A DNA stretch of 32,785 nt from Acidiferrobacterales bacterium. GTDB lineage: Bacteria > Pseudomonadota > Gammaproteobacteria > Acidiferrobacterales > Sulfurifustaceae. The notes beneath the pieces were generated by a model. That model was not told the DNA's origin and ran no database searches. It worked only from the letters and a program-made list of their open reading frames with translations. The position numbers and the translations under genes were made by a program. The stretch spans positions 1 through 32,785 of the forward strand of contig CAKKRZ010000006.1 in NCBI GenBank assembly GCA_919902925.1, read 5' to 3'. Below are positions 11,036 to 22,914 of this stretch, one piece after another. Within the stretch, counting starts at the first letter, position 1. Every line of letters begins with the position of its first letter.

Positions 11036-12396
11036 CCGGCCTGCCGCTGACCATCGCCGCCTTCATCGTGGCGCTGGGCGTCCTGATCACCGTCCACGAG
11101 TTCGGTCACTTCTGGGTGGCCCGCCTGCTGGGGGTCAAGGTGTTACGTTTTTCGATCGGTTTCGGTCGTCCGCTGTGGCAACGCAAGATCGGCCGTGACC
11201 GGATGGAGTTTGTCCTGGCCTGGATTCCGCTCGGCGGTTACGTCAAGATGCTCGATGAGCGCGAAGGTGAAGTGGCGGCGGCCGATCGCCCGCGCGCCTT
11301 CAACCGTCAGCCCTTGTGGAAGCGCTCACTGGTGGTGCTGGCCGGACCGGCTTTCAATTTCCTGTTCGCCATCCTGGTCTTCTGGGTGTTGTTCATGGCC
11401 GGTGTGTCGGGCATCAAGCCGGTGGTCGGGCACGTCACCCCCGATTCGCTGGCGGCGCGCGCCGGTTTCAAGGCCGGCGAGACGCTGGTGTCGATCGACC
11501 GGATGCCGGTGCAGAGCTGGAATCAGCACCGTCTGTACGTTTTCCGCCGCGCGCTGGAACGCGAACCCGTGCAGGTGGTGACCCGCGACGCGCAAGGCGT
11601 GACGCACGATCGCACCATCGACCTGACGAACTTCCCGCTCGGCCGTGTCAACGCCACGCTGCTGGAGCAGGGCCTCGGGCTGTACGGGTACATCCCGCCG
11701 ACCCTGCCCGAGATCGGCGCTGTGGAGAAGGGCAAGGCCGGCGAGCGCGCCGGGCTGCGTGCCGGCGACCGTCTGCTGGCCGTGGACGGTAAGACTTTCC
11801 GGCGCTGGCCGGAATTCGTCGAGCGCGTGAACGCCTCGGCCGGCAAACTGTTACGCCTGACGATCGAACGCGGCGGACAGACGCAGGTGCTGACGGTTAC
11901 CCCGGAGGCGTTCAGCCACAACGGCCAAACCATCGGCCGCCTGTACGTCTACCCGCAATACGCGCCGATTCCCGAAGAGATGCGCGCGCGCGTCCAGCAC
12001 GGACCGATCGCCGCCCTGAATGCCGCCGCCGGTCAAACCTGGGGTATGTCGTGGCTCACCCTGGAAATGCTCTACCACATGTTACGACTTGAGGTGTCGA
12101 CGAAGAATCTCAGCGGTCCGCTGACCATCGCCCAGTATGCCGGTGAGTCGGCGCGCATCGGGCTTGAGCCCTTTGTCCTGTTCCTGGCCATCATCAGCAT
12201 CAGCCTCGGCGTGCTGAATCTTTTGCCGATCCCGGTTCTGGACGGCGGTCATCTGCTTTATTTCGCCATCGAGGCCATCATTCGCCGGCCGGTGCCCGAA
12301 CGCGTGCTGGCGATCGGCCAGCAGGTCGGACTGGCGATGCTGGCGGCACTGATGTTTCTGGCCATCTACAACGACCTGACCCGCATTTTCCGCTAA
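11032..12396 (+). CDS. rseP: Site-2 RIP zinc metalloprotease RseP
   Basis: HExxH motif (VHEFGHFW), PDZ domains, [12 protein letters not shown]. True start at 11032 (ATGA overlap with dxr stop, preceding GGAGGA), not ORF-track 10738. Confidence 0.96.
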   Translation: MTGLPLTIAAFIVALGVLITVHEFGHFWVARLLGVKVLRFSIGFGRPLWQRKIGRDRMEFVLAWIPLGGYVKMLDEREGEVAAADRPRAFNRQPLWKRSLVVLAGPAFNFLFAILVFWVLFMAGVSGIKPVVGHVTPDSLAARAGFKAGETLVSIDRMPVQSWNQHRLYVFRRALEREPVQVVTRDAQGVTHDRTIDLTNFPLGRVNATLLEQGLGLYGYIPPTLPEIGAVEKGKAGERAGLRAGDRLLAVDGKTFRRWPEFVERVNASAGKLLRLTIERGGQTQVLTVTPEAFSHNGQTIGRLYVYPQYAPIPEEMRARVQHGPIAALNAAAGQTWGMSWLTLEMLYHMLRLEVSTKNLSGPLTIAQYAGESARIGLEPFVLFLAIISISLGVLNLLPIPVLDGGHLLYFAIEAIIRRPVPERVLAIGQQVGLAMLAALMFLAIYNDLTRIFR

Positions 12397-12418
12397 CCAA
12401 AACTAGAACAACGATCCC

Positions 12419-14713
12419 ATGCTGAAACGCTTTCTGTTGGCCCTGCTGTGCTGGGCGCTCACCCCGCCTGTGCTGGCCGCGATCGAGAGGTTTGTCGTCA
12501 AGGACATCCGCGTGGTCGGCCTGCAACGCATCGCCGCCGGCACGGTCTTCAACTACCTGCCGGTCAAGGTCGGCGATACGATTGGCGACAAGAATGTGCA
12601 GGATGCCATCCGCGCGCTCTACAAGACAGGCTTTTTCCGGGACGTGCGTCTCGCGCGTCAGGGTAATGTGCTGGTGGTCACGGTCGTCGAACGCCCGTCG
12701 ATCGCCGCTATCCGCATCCTCGGCACCAAGGAATTTTCCGAGGATGACCTGAAGAAGTCGCTCAAACAATTCGGCCTGACCGATGGACGCGTGTTCGATC
12801 GGTCGCTGCTCGATCGTATCGAGCAGGAACTGCGCCAGCAGTACTTCTCGCGCGGCTTCTATGCAGTCATCGTCAAACCGACGGTGACCCCGCTGGAACG
12901 TAACCGCGTAGATATCACCATCGACGTGCACGAAGGCAGTGCCGCCCGCATCCGTTCCATCAACATGGTCGGTAACGAAATCTACAAGGACAAGGAATTG
13001 CGCGAGCTGTTTACGCTCGGCCCAAGACCGTGGTGGGCGGTTTTTTCCAGTCGCGACCAGTACTCCAAGCAGACACTGACCGGCGACCTGGAGCGGCTTC
13101 GCCATTTCTATCAGGACCGCGGCTACCTGGACTTCCGCATCAGCTCCACGCAGGTGTCGATCACCCCCGATAAATCGCACATCTACATCACCGTGAACGT
13201 GGAAGAAGGGAAGAAGTACCGCATCAAGGGCACACGCCTGGTGGGCCGTCTGCCGGTACCTGAGAAGGAGTTGGCGGCGTTGATCACCATCAAGCCCGGC
13301 GACGTCTTCTCTCGCCGCCTGGTCGCCGACGCGTCCAAATCCATTACCGATCGGCTGGCCAACGACGGCTACGCCTTCGCCAACGTCAATCCCGAACCGG
13401 AGATCGACAAGGCCAAGTCCGAGGTGTTCTTCACGTTTCACGTCGATCCGGGCAAGCGCGTGTACGTGCGCCGCGTCAATTTCTCCGGCAACACCGCCAC
13501 CCGCGACGATGTGTTACGACAAGAGACGCGCCAGCTGGAGAGCGGTTGGTACTCCGCCGAGCAGATCAAACGTTCGCGCACGCGCCTGCAACGCCTGGGC
13601 TTTTTCGAGGACGTCAACGTCGAGACCCCACCGGTGGCCGGCACGCCGGACCAGGTCGATGTCAACGTCAAGGTCAAGGAGCGTGCGACCGGAAACATCA
13701 ATCTCGGCGTAGGCTATTCGGACACGGACGGCGTGATCGTCAATGCCAGCGTGACGCAGAGCAACCTCTTTGGCTCCGGACGCGAACTGTCTGTTTCGTT
13801 CGATAACAGCCAATCCACCACCAACTTTAACGTGCGCTACGTCAATCCGTACTACACGCAGGACGGTGTCACTCGCGGTTTCAATGCCTTTTCGTCGACT
13901 GTCGACGCCGCCCAGGCGGGCACGGCCGCCTATAACACGTCCACGGTTGGTGCCGGCGTCTTTTACAGTATCCCGCTCAGCGAGGACAACCGGATATTTT
14001 TCGGCCTTGATGTGGAGCAAATTCAGATCGAAACAAATATAGCCAGCGCCCAGGTGGCGCAGGATTTTGTTGCGCGCTATGGCGACTCCAACTCAATGTT
14101 GAAAGCAACTGTGTCCTGGGCCAAGGACACGCTGGATAGCACGCTCCTGCCGACGAGCGGAACCGTTCACCGTATTTCTGGTGAGGTTGCCGTGCCCGGC
14201 AGCGATATTACCTATTACAAGTTCAGCTATTTTACCAGCCGCTACTGGCCGGTTACGGCGCGGTCATCGTTCAAGACCAAGCTGGAACTCTCGTACGGTG
14301 GCGGCTATGGCGATACCACGGAACTGCCGTTCTACAAGAATTACTTCGCGGGCGGTTCCACCACCCTGCGAGGCTACCGGTCGCGCTCGCTCGGTCCACG
14401 CGATACCCTGCCACCCAATGACCCCATCGGCGGCAATCGGCGTGTTCTGGTCAATGCCGAGTATCTGTTCCCGATGCCGGGAATTTCGCTGGAGGACAAA
14501 TCCATCCGCCTGAGTGTGTTTGCGGATGGGGGCATGGTGTACGGACGCGACCAACCGCTGGATCTCGGGGAGTTGCGCTATTCAGCCGGTTTGGCGTTTA
14601 ATTGGTTCTCGCCGGTCGGCCCGCTCAGCTTCAGCCTGGCCAAACCCCTGAACGCCAGGGAAGGGGACCGTACCGAAAGCTTCCAGTTCACGCTCGGCGT
14701 GCCGTTTCGCTGA
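12419..14713 (+). CDS. bamA: Outer membrane protein assembly factor BamA
   Basis: Signal peptide, POTRA repeats (FVVKDIRVVGLQRIAAGTVFNYLPVKVGD...), C-terminal beta-barrel ending GVPFR. Confidence 0.97.
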   Translation: MLKRFLLALLCWALTPPVLAAIERFVVKDIRVVGLQRIAAGTVFNYLPVKVGDTIGDKNVQDAIRALYKTGFFRDVRLARQGNVLVVTVVERPSIAAIRILGTKEFSEDDLKKSLKQFGLTDGRVFDRSLLDRIEQELRQQYFSRGFYAVIVKPTVTPLERNRVDITIDVHEGSAARIRSINMVGNEIYKDKELRELFTLGPRPWWAVFSSRDQYSKQTLTGDLERLRHFYQDRGYLDFRISSTQVSITPDKSHIYITVNVEEGKKYRIKGTRLVGRLPVPEKELAALITIKPGDVFSRRLVADASKSITDRLANDGYAFANVNPEPEIDKAKSEVFFTFHVDPGKRVYVRRVNFSGNTATRDDVLRQETRQLESGWYSAEQIKRSRTRLQRLGFFEDVNVETPPVAGTPDQVDVNVKVKERATGNINLGVGYSDTDGVIVNASVTQSNLFGSGRELSVSFDNSQSTTNFNVRYVNPYYTQDGVTRGFNAFSSTVDAAQAGTAAYNTSTVGAGVFYSIPLSEDNRIFFGLDVEQIQIETNIASAQVAQDFVARYGDSNSMLKATVSWAKDTLDSTLLPTSGTVHRISGEVAVPGSDITYYKFSYFTSRYWPVTARSSFKTKLELSYGGGYGDTTELPFYKNYFAGGSTTLRGYRSRSLGPRDTLPPNDPIGGNRRVLVNAEYLFPMPGISLEDKSIRLSVFADGGMVYGRDQPLDLGELRYSAGLAFNWFSPVGPLSFSLAKPLNAREGDRTESFQFTLGVPFR

Positions 14714-14732
14714 GCATAGAGGAGACCATCAC

Positions 14733-15260
14733 TTGAGATTCCGATACCTGCCCGTTACGCGCCTGTTGATCGGCCTGACGATGGCCGCGGCCGTCACCTG
14801 GAGCGGTGCGGCCTCGGCCGAGCTTAAAATCGGCTACGTGAATGCCGTCAAGGTTATTGAAGAGGCACCGCAGGGAGAGGCGGCGCTGAAAAAGCTAGAA
14901 GCAGAATTCGGTCCGCGTGACAAAAAACTGGTCGAAATGCAGGCGCGCATCAAGCAGCTGGAAGAGGAGCTTAGCAAGAACACACTCGTCCTCAAGGAAG
15001 CCGACCGTCGCGCCCTCGAACATCGTCTGAATATCCAGCGTCGCGAGTTGCGCCGCGCCACCCAGGAGTTCCGGGAAGATTACAATCTGCGGCGCAACGA
15101 GGAACTGGCCGCCCTGCAGAAGGTGGTCCAGCGCGCCATCATCGAGGTGGCCCGCCAGGAACGCTATGACCTGATTCTGCATGAAGGCGTGCTGTTTGCC
15201 AGCGGCAAGACCGACATCACCAACCTGATACTCAAGAAGCTCGGCAAGCAGCTTCCCTGA
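14733..15260 (+). CDS. skp: OmpH/Skp family periplasmic chaperone
   Basis: Signal peptide then LKIGYVNAVKVIEEAPQGEAALKKLEAEF..., coiled coil; between bamA and lpxD. TTG start with upstream GGAG. Confidence 0.92.
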   Translation: MRFRYLPVTRLLIGLTMAAAVTWSGAASAELKIGYVNAVKVIEEAPQGEAALKKLEAEFGPRDKKLVEMQARIKQLEEELSKNTLVLKEADRRALEHRLNIQRRELRRATQEFREDYNLRRNEELAALQKVVQRAIIEVARQERYDLILHEGVLFASGKTDITNLILKKLGKQLP

Positions 15261-15263
15261 TAC

Positions 15264-16301
15264 ATGGCCGAGACCCTGGCGGAACTCGCGCGGCTGACCG
15301 GTGGACAGTTGCGGGGCGATCGGAAACATACGATCCAGTCGGTTTCGACCCTGGCCGCTGCCGGTCCGGCGGAGATCGCCTTTCTTGCCGACGACAAATT
15401 CCTGCCCCAACTCAAGCGCACCCGCGCCGGTGCCGTCATCGTCGATCCGGCACACGCCAGCGAATGCCCGGGCAATGCCATCCTGACGGATAATCCACAC
15501 CTGGCTTTCGCCCGGATCGCGCAACGCCTGCATCCGGCGTCGGCATCGCGCCCCGGAGTCCACCCGACAGCGGTCGTCGATGCCACGGCACGGGTGGCCA
15601 CCAGCGCCTCCATTGGCGCGCACTGTGTAGTAGGTCCCGGCTGCGTCATCGCCGAGCGAGTCACCCTTGGCCCCCATTGCGTGCTGGGCACACAGGTTGA
15701 GATCGGTGACGACACCCGTCTTGCCGCCCACGTGACGGTGCTGGATCGTTGCGTGCTGGGCAAACGCGGTTTGCTGCAGCCGGGTGCCGTGATCGGCGCC
15801 GATGGTTTTGGTTTTGCGCGCGATGGTGTGCGCTGGGTGAAGGTACCGCAACTTGGCCGCGTGGTGATTGGTGACGATGTCGAGATTGGCGCCAACACGG
15901 CGATTGACCGTGGCGCGCTTTCCGACACCGTCATTGGCGACGGCGTCAAACTGGACAACCTCATTCAGGTCGCGCACAACGTGCGCATCGGTGACCATAC
16001 GGCCATGGCCGGGCAGGCCGGCATCGCCGGTAGCGCGGTGATCGGAAGCCGCTGTACAGTGGGAGGGCAGGCCGTGATCCTGGGCCACCTGGAACTGGGC
16101 GACGATGTGCACGTGACCGCCACCTCGCTGGTGACGAAATCCATCGACGAACCCGGCGCCTACTCATCCAGCCTCAAGGCCATGCCGGTCGCCGGCTGGC
16201 GCCGCAACGTCGCCCGTCTGCACCAGCTCGATGCGCTGGTGCGGCGCGTGGCCAAACTGGAAGAAAGATTACGTAAACTGGTCGGGGAGAAATCTGTTTG
16301 A
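15264..16301 (+). CDS. lpxD: UDP-3-O-(3-hydroxyacyl)glucosamine N-acyltransferase
   Basis: Hexapeptide repeats; [42 protein letters not shown] signature. Confidence 0.97.
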   Translation: MAETLAELARLTGGQLRGDRKHTIQSVSTLAAAGPAEIAFLADDKFLPQLKRTRAGAVIVDPAHASECPGNAILTDNPHLAFARIAQRLHPASASRPGVHPTAVVDATARVATSASIGAHCVVGPGCVIAERVTLGPHCVLGTQVEIGDDTRLAAHVTVLDRCVLGKRGLLQPGAVIGADGFGFARDGVRWVKVPQLGRVVIGDDVEIGANTAIDRGALSDTVIGDGVKLDNLIQVAHNVRIGDHTAMAGQAGIAGSAVIGSRCTVGGQAVILGHLELGDDVHVTATSLVTKSIDEPGAYSSSLKAMPVAGWRRNVARLHQLDALVRRVAKLEERLRKLVGEKSV

Positions 16302-16747
16302 ACACGCTCGATATTCACCAGGTGATGAAACACCTGCCACACCGTTATCCCATCCTGTTGGTCGATCGCGTGCTCGACTACAAGAAGGATGAGTTCCTCA
16401 CGGCCATCAAGAATGTCACGATCAATGAGCCGTTCTTCAACGGTCATTTCCCGCATCGCCCGGTGATGCCCGGGGTGCTGATCCTGGAGGCGCTGGCCCA
16501 GGCCAGCGCCATCCTGGCCTTCAAGTGCCTCGATATCCTGCCGGGCGACGACTCGGTCTACTATTTTGTCGGCATCGACAAGGCCCGCTTCAAGCGGCCG
16601 GTGGAACCCGGCGATCAACTGATGCTGCATACCCGTCTCAAGCGGCGCATGCGCGGTATGTGGATATTCGAAACCAAGGCCAAGGTTGGGGACGAGACCG
16701 CGGCCAGTGCCGACCTGATGTGCGCCTACAAGACCATCGGCTCGTGA
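16298..16747 (+). CDS. fabZ: 3-hydroxyacyl-[ACP] dehydratase
   Basis: [21 protein letters not shown]...[27 protein letters not shown] start overlapping the lpxD TGA (TTGA). Confidence 0.97.
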   Translation: MNTLDIHQVMKHLPHRYPILLVDRVLDYKKDEFLTAIKNVTINEPFFNGHFPHRPVMPGVLILEALAQASAILAFKCLDILPGDDSVYYFVGIDKARFKRPVEPGDQLMLHTRLKRRMRGMWIFETKAKVGDETAASADLMCAYKTIGS

Positions 16748-16760
16748 GCAAGGCGACGTC

Positions 16761-17531
16761 GTGATCCACCCCCAGGCGATTGTCGATCCCAAGGCGCGAC
16801 TGGCGGCCGGTGTCCAGGTCGGCGCCTTCAGCGTCGTCGGGCCTGAGGTCGAGATCGGGGAAGGCACGTGGATCGGGCCGCACGTGATCATCAATGGCCC
16901 GACCGTCATCGGTCGCGAAAACCGCATTTACCAGTTCTGCTCGCTCGGCGAGGCGCCGCAGCACACCGGCTACAAGGGCGAGCCCACGCGGCTGGTCATC
17001 GGCGACCGTAATATCATCCGCGAATACTGCACCATGAACCGCGGTACCGTAGCCGGCGGCGGCGAGACGCGGCTGGGCCATGACGGATTTCTCATGGCTT
17101 ACTGCCACCTGGCTCACGACTGCCGGATCGGCGATCACGTGATCTTCGCCAACGCCACCAGCCTGGCCGGCCACGTGACGGTCGGCGACCGCGCGATACT
17201 CGGCGGTTTTACCATCGCCCACCAGTTTTGCCGCATCGGCGCCTTTGTCATCACGGCACTCGGAGCGGTGACGTTCAAGGACATCCCGCCGTACTTTATC
17301 GCGGCCGGGAACCCGGCCGGCCCGGGTGGCATCAATCTGCGCGGCCTTCGGCGCAATGGTTTCACCGACGAAGCCATCGCCACCATTCGCCGTGCCTACA
17401 AAATTCTATACAAGTCAGGCTCGACCCTTGATGAGGCCCTGATTGAACTTCGCGCGCTGGCCGCCACCCACGGCGAGCTTCAGCGACTGGTGGATTTTAT
17501 CGCCGGCTCGCAACGCGGCCTGATTCGCTGA
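16761..17531 (+). CDS. lpxA: Acyl-[ACP]-UDP-N-acetylglucosamine O-acyltransferase
   Basis: IHPQAIVDPKARLAAGVQVGAFSVVGPEVEIG... hexapeptide repeats; GTG start. Confidence 0.97.
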   Translation: MIHPQAIVDPKARLAAGVQVGAFSVVGPEVEIGEGTWIGPHVIINGPTVIGRENRIYQFCSLGEAPQHTGYKGEPTRLVIGDRNIIREYCTMNRGTVAGGGETRLGHDGFLMAYCHLAHDCRIGDHVIFANATSLAGHVTVGDRAILGGFTIAHQFCRIGAFVITALGAVTFKDIPPYFIAAGNPAGPGGINLRGLRRNGFTDEAIATIRRAYKILYKSGSTLDEALIELRALAATHGELQRLVDFIAGSQRGLIR

Positions 17532-17534
17532 CCC

Positions 17535-18758
17535 GTGGCTGTCCGCCAGCACTCCCGCGGGAGCCGACGGCATCCGCCATTGAAAGCTCGCCCCATCACC
17601 GATCGGCGCCCGCTGCGGATCGGGATGGTCGCTGGCGAGGCGTCCGGCGATCTGCTCGGCGCCGGCCTGATCCGCGAGCTCCGTCATCGCTGGCCCGAGG
17701 CCGTGTTCGAGGGTATCGGCGGGCCGTTGATGGCGGAACAGGGGTTTGTCATTCGCCTGCCCATGGACGAAATCACCATGATGGGGTGGGGCGGCCTGGG
17801 CCGGTTGTTCAGCATCCTGCGCCATCGCCGTCAGCTGGCCCGGTATTTTCTCGACCATCCGCCGGACGTGTTCATCGGCGTGGACGTACCGGATTTCAAT
17901 CTTTCGCTGGAGGCCCGGTTGCATCGCCGGGGAATTCGCACCGTCCATTATGTGAGCCCGACGGTCTGGGCCTGGCGTCGTTACCGATTGCGGCGCATTC
18001 GTCGCGCCGTGGATCGCATGCTGACACTGTTTCCGTTCGAGGTGGAGTTCTACCGAGCCCACAACGTGCCGGTGACCTGCGTCGGGCATCCGCTGGCCGA
18101 TATCATCCCGTTGCGCTACGACCCTAAGCGCTATCGCAAACGACTTGGGTTAACGGCCGATGGCCCGTTGCTGGCACTGATGCCCGGGAGCCGGGTGAGC
18201 GAGGTGGAGCGCCACGCGGAACTTTTTGTTGGTTGCGCGCTGGAGCTCCGCAAGCGACATCCGAATCTGCGCTTCGTGGCCCCATTCGTGAATACCGAGA
18301 CCCGCCGGATATTCGAGGGCGCGCTGGTGCGCACCGGGAAGTCACTGCCGATCACGCTGATCGACAGGCACTCGCGCGAGGTGTTGGCCGCTTGCGATGC
18401 GGTGCTGCTGGCCTCAGGAACCGCGGCGCTGGAAGCGGCGCTGTTCCGTAAACCCATGGTGGTGGTCTACCGGCTTTCCTGGCTGTCCTACCGGCTCATC
18501 CGCCTGTTCGCGCACGTTGACCTCTATTCCATGCCCAACCACCTGGCTGGGCGGCAGATCGTTCCCGAGTTGATCCAGGCGGATGCCACCGTGGAAAATA
18601 TTGTGCAGGCGGTGGATCGTTACCTCAACAATCCTCACGAAGTCAGGGTGCTGGGGCGCACGCTAGACCGGATTCATCTCAGCCTGCGCCGTAACGCCAG
18701 CCAGTCGGCGGCGCGGGCGGTGAGCGCCTTGATCGGACGCCGTCGATTGCCGGAATGA
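17535..18758 (+). CDS. lpxB: Lipid-A-disaccharide synthase
   Basis: [23 protein letters not shown]...[13 protein letters not shown]; start uncertain (GTG 17535 or internal). Confidence 0.95.
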   Translation: MAVRQHSRGSRRHPPLKARPITDRRPLRIGMVAGEASGDLLGAGLIRELRHRWPEAVFEGIGGPLMAEQGFVIRLPMDEITMMGWGGLGRLFSILRHRRQLARYFLDHPPDVFIGVDVPDFNLSLEARLHRRGIRTVHYVSPTVWAWRRYRLRRIRRAVDRMLTLFPFEVEFYRAHNVPVTCVGHPLADIIPLRYDPKRYRKRLGLTADGPLLALMPGSRVSEVERHAELFVGCALELRKRHPNLRFVAPFVNTETRRIFEGALVRTGKSLPITLIDRHSREVLAACDAVLLASGTAALEAALFRKPMVVVYRLSWLSYRLIRLFAHVDLYSMPNHLAGRQIVPELIQADATVENIVQAVDRYLNNPHEVRVLGRTLDRIHLSLRRNASQSAARAVSALIGRRRLPE

Positions 18759-19333
18759 CCGGTTTCCTGCTGATCGCTGGCGTGGATGAGGCCGGGCGCG
18801 GTCCGCTGGCCGGTCCGGTGGTGGCAGGAGCCGTCATTCTTGACCCCGACAGACCCATTGAGGGCCTGGCCGACTCCAAGGTGCTATCAGCGGCAAGACG
18901 CGAATCGTTGGCCGAGGCCATCCGCGAGCGGTCTCTGTGCTGGGCGCTTGGACTGGCCGAGGCTGAGGAAATTGACCGACTGAACATATTGCAGGCCACC
19001 CTGTTGGCCATGCAGCGTGCGGTGGCGGCGCTTGTCCGGGCACCGGACAAGGTGCTAATCGACGGCAACCGCTGCCCTCGTCTGTCCTGTCCCGCCGAGG
19101 CCATCGTAAAAGGCGATGCTACCGTGCCCGCGATCTCGGCGGCATCGATCATCGCCAAGGTGCATCGCGACCATATAATGACCGAACTCGATTCGCGCTA
19201 TCCCGGATACGGATTTCTTCAACACAAGGGATACCCAACCCGCGTCCACCTGCAGGCACTGGAACGTCACGGGGTCAGCCCGATCCACCGGCTAAGTTTT
19301 GCCCCCGTGGCAAAAATACTGAATAAAAGATAG
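18755..19333 (+). CDS. rnhB: Ribonuclease HII
   Basis: [23 protein letters not shown]...[18 protein letters not shown] overlap with lpxB stop. Confidence 0.97.
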   Translation: MTGFLLIAGVDEAGRGPLAGPVVAGAVILDPDRPIEGLADSKVLSAARRESLAEAIRERSLCWALGLAEAEEIDRLNILQATLLAMQRAVAALVRAPDKVLIDGNRCPRLSCPAEAIVKGDATVPAISAASIIAKVHRDHIMTELDSRYPGYGFLQHKGYPTRVHLQALERHGVSPIHRLSFAPVAKILNKR

Positions 19334-19354
19334 TTATAACAATAAGTTATGAAT

Positions 19355-19416
19355 TATATTTAATACTTGATCTAGGGCTAATTTCAGGCCGGCCGGGCCT
19401 GGAAGGGGCTTATAAT
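19355..19416 (+). promoter_or_regulatory. Predicted dnaE promoter region with AT-rich upstream tract and GC palindrome
   Basis: TATAAT at 19411-19416; imperfect palindrome TTTCAGGCC-GGCCG-GGCCTGGAA (19382-19404) over the -35 position; AT-rich tract upstream. Confidence 0.45.
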
Positions 19417-19429
19417 CGATGTTCTTCCG

Positions 19430-22400
19430 GTGCTGTCAGTCAATCACATGAGCTCCTCCCAGCGCTTCGTCCATCTTCGCGTCCATTCGGAGTATTCGCT
19501 CTCCGACAGCATTGTCCGGCTCGATGCCCTGGTGAATCGCGTGCACGAACTGGGCATGCCGGCGGTGGCGCTGACCGACCTGGCCAATGTGTTCGGCGCG
19601 GTCAAGTTCTTCCGTCAGGCAGTCGGTCGTGGCATCAAGCCCATCATTGGCGCGGATGTCTGGCTGCTCAACCCCACTGACGTCAATAAACCCCATCGCC
19701 TTCTGTTGCTGTGTCAGGGTACGGACGGTTACCGGCGCCTTTGCCGTTTGCTGACCCGCGCCCACCAGGAAGGGCAACACACCGGCAGGCCCTGTATCGA
19801 CCGCGCCTGGTTGGCGGACGGTACTGACGACCTGCTGGCCCTGTCCGGAGCGCAGGACGGCGATATCGGCCAGGCCCTGCTGGGCGATAACACTGCCCAG
19901 GCTGATCGGCTGGCGAGCGAATACCAGACCTGGTTCCCGGGGCGGTTTTATATCGAGCTGCAGCGCACCGGACATCCGCACCAGGAGGGTTGTGTCCACG
20001 CCTCGGTGGCGCTGGCCACGCGCCTCGGTTTACCGGTAGTAGCCACCCAGCCGGTCATGTTCCTGCGCCCCGATGAGTATGAAGCTCACGAGATCCGGGT
20101 TTGTATCCAGGATGGACGCGTGTTGAACGACCCGCGTCGCCCGCGTCATTTCACGCCCCAACAGTACTTGCGCTCGGCCGACGAAATGGCCGAGCTGTTC
20201 GCCGATATTCCGGAGGCGATCGCCAACACGCTGGCGATCGCTCAGCGTTGCAACTTCCGTCTTGAGTTCGGCCGTTACTTTCTTCCGGATTTTCCGGTTC
20301 CGGAGGGGATGGGCATCGACGACGTGTTGCGCGCGGAAGCCGCCGCCGGCCTGAACACCTGGCTCGACCGTCAGCCGGGCATCCAGGATCGGACCGCGTA
20401 TAGCCAGCGCCTCGAAACGGAGCTCGATGTGATCATTCGCATGGGGTTCTCCGGCTACTTCCTGATCGTGGCGGATTTCATCCGCTGGGCCAAGAAAAAT
20501 GACGTGCCGGTCGGCCCCGGGCGCGGATCCGGAGCCGGATCGCTGGTGGCCTTCTGTCTGGGCATCACCGAACTCGATCCGATCCGTTACGAACTGCTGT
20601 TCGAGCGTTTTCTGAACCCGGAGCGCGTGTCGCTGCCCGATTTTGACATCGATTTCTGCATGGAGCGCCGCGACCGTGTGATTGACTACGTCAAGAGCCG
20701 CTACGGCGCTGACCGCGTGGCGCAGATCATTACTCATGGCACCATGGCTGCGCGCGCCGTACTGCGTGACGTCGGCCGCGTCATGGATCATCCCTACGGT
20801 TACGTCGACAAGCTGGCCAAGCTGATTCCGCATGCGCCCGGTCAGGATATCTCGCTGGACGACGCCCTGGAACAGGAACCGTTGCTGCGCGAGCGCTACG
20901 AAAAAGAAGAGGACGTGCGCGACCTGATCGATGCGGCGCGGGTCCTGGAGGGGTTGGCGCGCAGCGCGGGCAAGCACGCGGCCGGCGTGGTGATTGCGCC
21001 GGGACCGTTGACCGATTACATGCCGTTGTACACGGAACCGGGCAGCACGACCGCGGTCACGCAGTTTGACATGCAGGACATCGAGGCCATCGGACTCGTC
21101 AAGTTCGATTTCCTCGGTCTGCGCAACCTGACGGTGATCGACAAGGCCATCAAGCGGATCAACGCGGAACGCGCCACGCGCCAGGAATCGCCCATCCGCA
21201 TTGACGAGATTCCGCTGGACGACGTGCAAACCTACGCGCAGATCAAGTCGGCGCGCACCACGGCCCTGTTCCAGCTTGAATCCCGCGGCATGAAAGATCT
21301 CATCCAGCGCCTGAAGCCGGATCGCTTCGAGGAGATCATCGCCCTGGTGGCGCTGTTCCGTCCCGGCCCGTTGCAGTCCGGCATGGTCGACGACTACATC
21401 AACCGCAAGCATGGGCGCACCGCCGTCAAGTACATGCATCCGAGTCTGGAACCGATTCTGCGGCCGACCTACGGCGTGATCCTGTACCAGGAACAGGTCA
21501 TGCAAATCGCGCGCGTGCTGTCGAACTACACGCTGGGCAGCGCCGATCTGCTGCGCCGCGCCATGGGCAAGAAAAAGCCCGAGGAGATGGCCCAGCAACG
21601 CGCCGTGTTTGTCGATGGCGCGAAGCTCAACGGCGTGGCCGAAAGCCTCGCCACCCACATCTTCGACATGATCGAAAAGTTCGCTGGTTACGGCTTCAAC
21701 CGCTCGCATTCGGCAGCCTATGCCATGATCGCTTACCAGACGGCCTGGCTCAAGGCGCACTACCCAGCCCCGTTCATGGCCGCCGTGCTGTCGGCCGATA
21801 TGGAAAAGACCGACAAGGTGGTGACCATGGCGGCCGAGTGTCGCGACATGCACATCCAGTTGTTGCCACCGGACATTAACCGTTGCGATTACGAATTCGT
21901 TCCGGTCGGCGCGGACACCATTCTTTACGGTCTGGGTGCGATCAAGGGGCTCGGCCGTTCGGCCATCGACGCGGTTCTCGAGGCGCGGGCGGCCGGCGGC
22001 CCGTTTCAGGATGTATTCGACCTTTGCCGCCGGTTGGATCCCCGGCGAGTGAACCGGCGGGTGATGGAATCGCTGATTCGGGCCGGTGCCCTGGACGAAA
22101 TTGGACCACATCGCGCCTCCGTCATGGCAGCGCTCATCCCGGCACTGGCTTCTGCGGAACGCGCCACGCGCGATCAGAGCGCCGGTCAGGGCAGTCTGTT
22201 CGGTGAACACCAACCGGTCGTCGCGGCCGTGGAGAGCTATCCGGAAATCGAACCGTGGAGCGAGGATCAGCGGCTGGAAGGCGAGAAGGACACGCTCGGC
22301 CTGTACCTCACCGGGCACCCGATTGCCCGTTACGCGGAGGAGCTGGCGGCTATTACCGGCACCAACATTGCCGAGTTGCGGCCTACTCAGGATCGTAACG

Positions 22401-22903
22401 TGGTGGTCGCTGGTCTGGTGGTGGCCATCCGCACCATGCAGACGCGACGCGGTGACCGCATGGCCTTTGTCACCCTCGACGACCGCAGCGGGCGGCTGGA
22501 ACTGGCAGTGTTTGCCGACATCTACCAGCGTTCCCGGGAACAGATTGCCAAGGACAATCTGCTGGTGGTGGAAGGGCAGGTCAGCGTGGACGAATACACC
22601 GGCGGATTTAAAATGTCGGCCGACCGGATTTATACTATCGACCAGGCCCGCGCCGCCTTTGGCAAACGCATCGTGATCGAGGTGAGCCAGGCGCAGGCCG
22701 GGAATGGCTTTGTCGGACAGCTCAAATTGATCCTGGCCGGAGGGTCCCGCGGTCGCTGCCCGGTGTGGCTGCGTTACCGGAATGGCGATGCCGCGGCCGA
22801 CATCGAGCTGGGTGACGCCTGGCGCATCGAACCGACGCGGACGGTGATGGACAGCCTGGCCGAACTGGCCGGCGACCGGAACGTGCAACTGGACTATCAT
22901 TAG
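19430..22903 (+). CDS. dnaE: DNA polymerase III subunit alpha
   Basis: PHP start [15 protein letters not shown]; polymerase motifs [15 protein letters not shown] and [20 protein letters not shown]-terminal OB fold. An in-frame ATG at 19448 is an alternative start. Confidence 0.97.
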   Translation: MLSVNHMSSSQRFVHLRVHSEYSLSDSIVRLDALVNRVHELGMPAVALTDLANVFGAVKFFRQAVGRGIKPIIGADVWLLNPTDVNKPHRLLLLCQGTDGYRRLCRLLTRAHQEGQHTGRPCIDRAWLADGTDDLLALSGAQDGDIGQALLGDNTAQADRLASEYQTWFPGRFYIELQRTGHPHQEGCVHASVALATRLGLPVVATQPVMFLRPDEYEAHEIRVCIQDGRVLNDPRRPRHFTPQQYLRSADEMAELFADIPEAIANTLAIAQRCNFRLEFGRYFLPDFPVPEGMGIDDVLRAEAAAGLNTWLDRQPGIQDRTAYSQRLETELDVIIRMGFSGYFLIVADFIRWAKKNDVPVGPGRGSGAGSLVAFCLGITELDPIRYELLFERFLNPERVSLPDFDIDFCMERRDRVIDYVKSRYGADRVAQIITHGTMAARAVLRDVGRVMDHPYGYVDKLAKLIPHAPGQDISLDDALEQEPLLRERYEKEEDVRDLIDAARVLEGLARSAGKHAAGVVIAPGPLTDYMPLYTEPGSTTAVTQFDMQDIEAIGLVKFDFLGLRNLTVIDKAIKRINAERATRQESPIRIDEIPLDDVQTYAQIKSARTTALFQLESRGMKDLIQRLKPDRFEEIIALVALFRPGPLQSGMVDDYINRKHGRTAVKYMHPSLEPILRPTYGVILYQEQVMQIARVLSNYTLGSADLLRRAMGKKKPEEMAQQRAVFVDGAKLNGVAESLATHIFDMIEKFAGYGFNRSHSAAYAMIAYQTAWLKAHYPAPFMAAVLSADMEKTDKVVTMAAECRDMHIQLLPPDINRCDYEFVPVGADTILYGLGAIKGLGRSAIDAVLEARAAGGPFQDVFDLCRRLDPRRVNRRVMESLIRAGALDEIGPHRASVMAALIPALASAERATRDQSAGQGSLFGEHQPVVAAVESYPEIEPWSEDQRLEGEKDTLGLYLTGHPIARYAEELAAITGTNIAELRPTQDRNVVVAGLVVAIRTMQTRRGDRMAFVTLDDRSGRLELAVFADIYQRSREQIAKDNLLVVEGQVSVDEYTGGFKMSADRIYTIDQARAAFGKRIVIEVSQAQAGNGFVGQLKLILAGGSRGRCPVWLRYRNGDAAADIELGDAWRIEPTRTVMDSLAELAGDRNVQLDYH

Positions 22904-22914
22904 CGGCTTCTGCC

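Noticed and set aside
12278-13441. 387-aa minus-strand ORF over rseP/bamA
   Set aside because: Antisense shadow of bamA; no independent support.
14895-16112. 405-aa minus-strand ORF over skp/lpxD
   Set aside because: Hexapeptide repeats of lpxD produce a long open antisense frame; not a plausible protein.
20030-22900. 956-aa minus-strand ORF antisense to dnaE
   Set aside because: Mirror ORF from GC-rich codon usage; no recognisable domain, while the opposite strand is an unambiguous DnaE.
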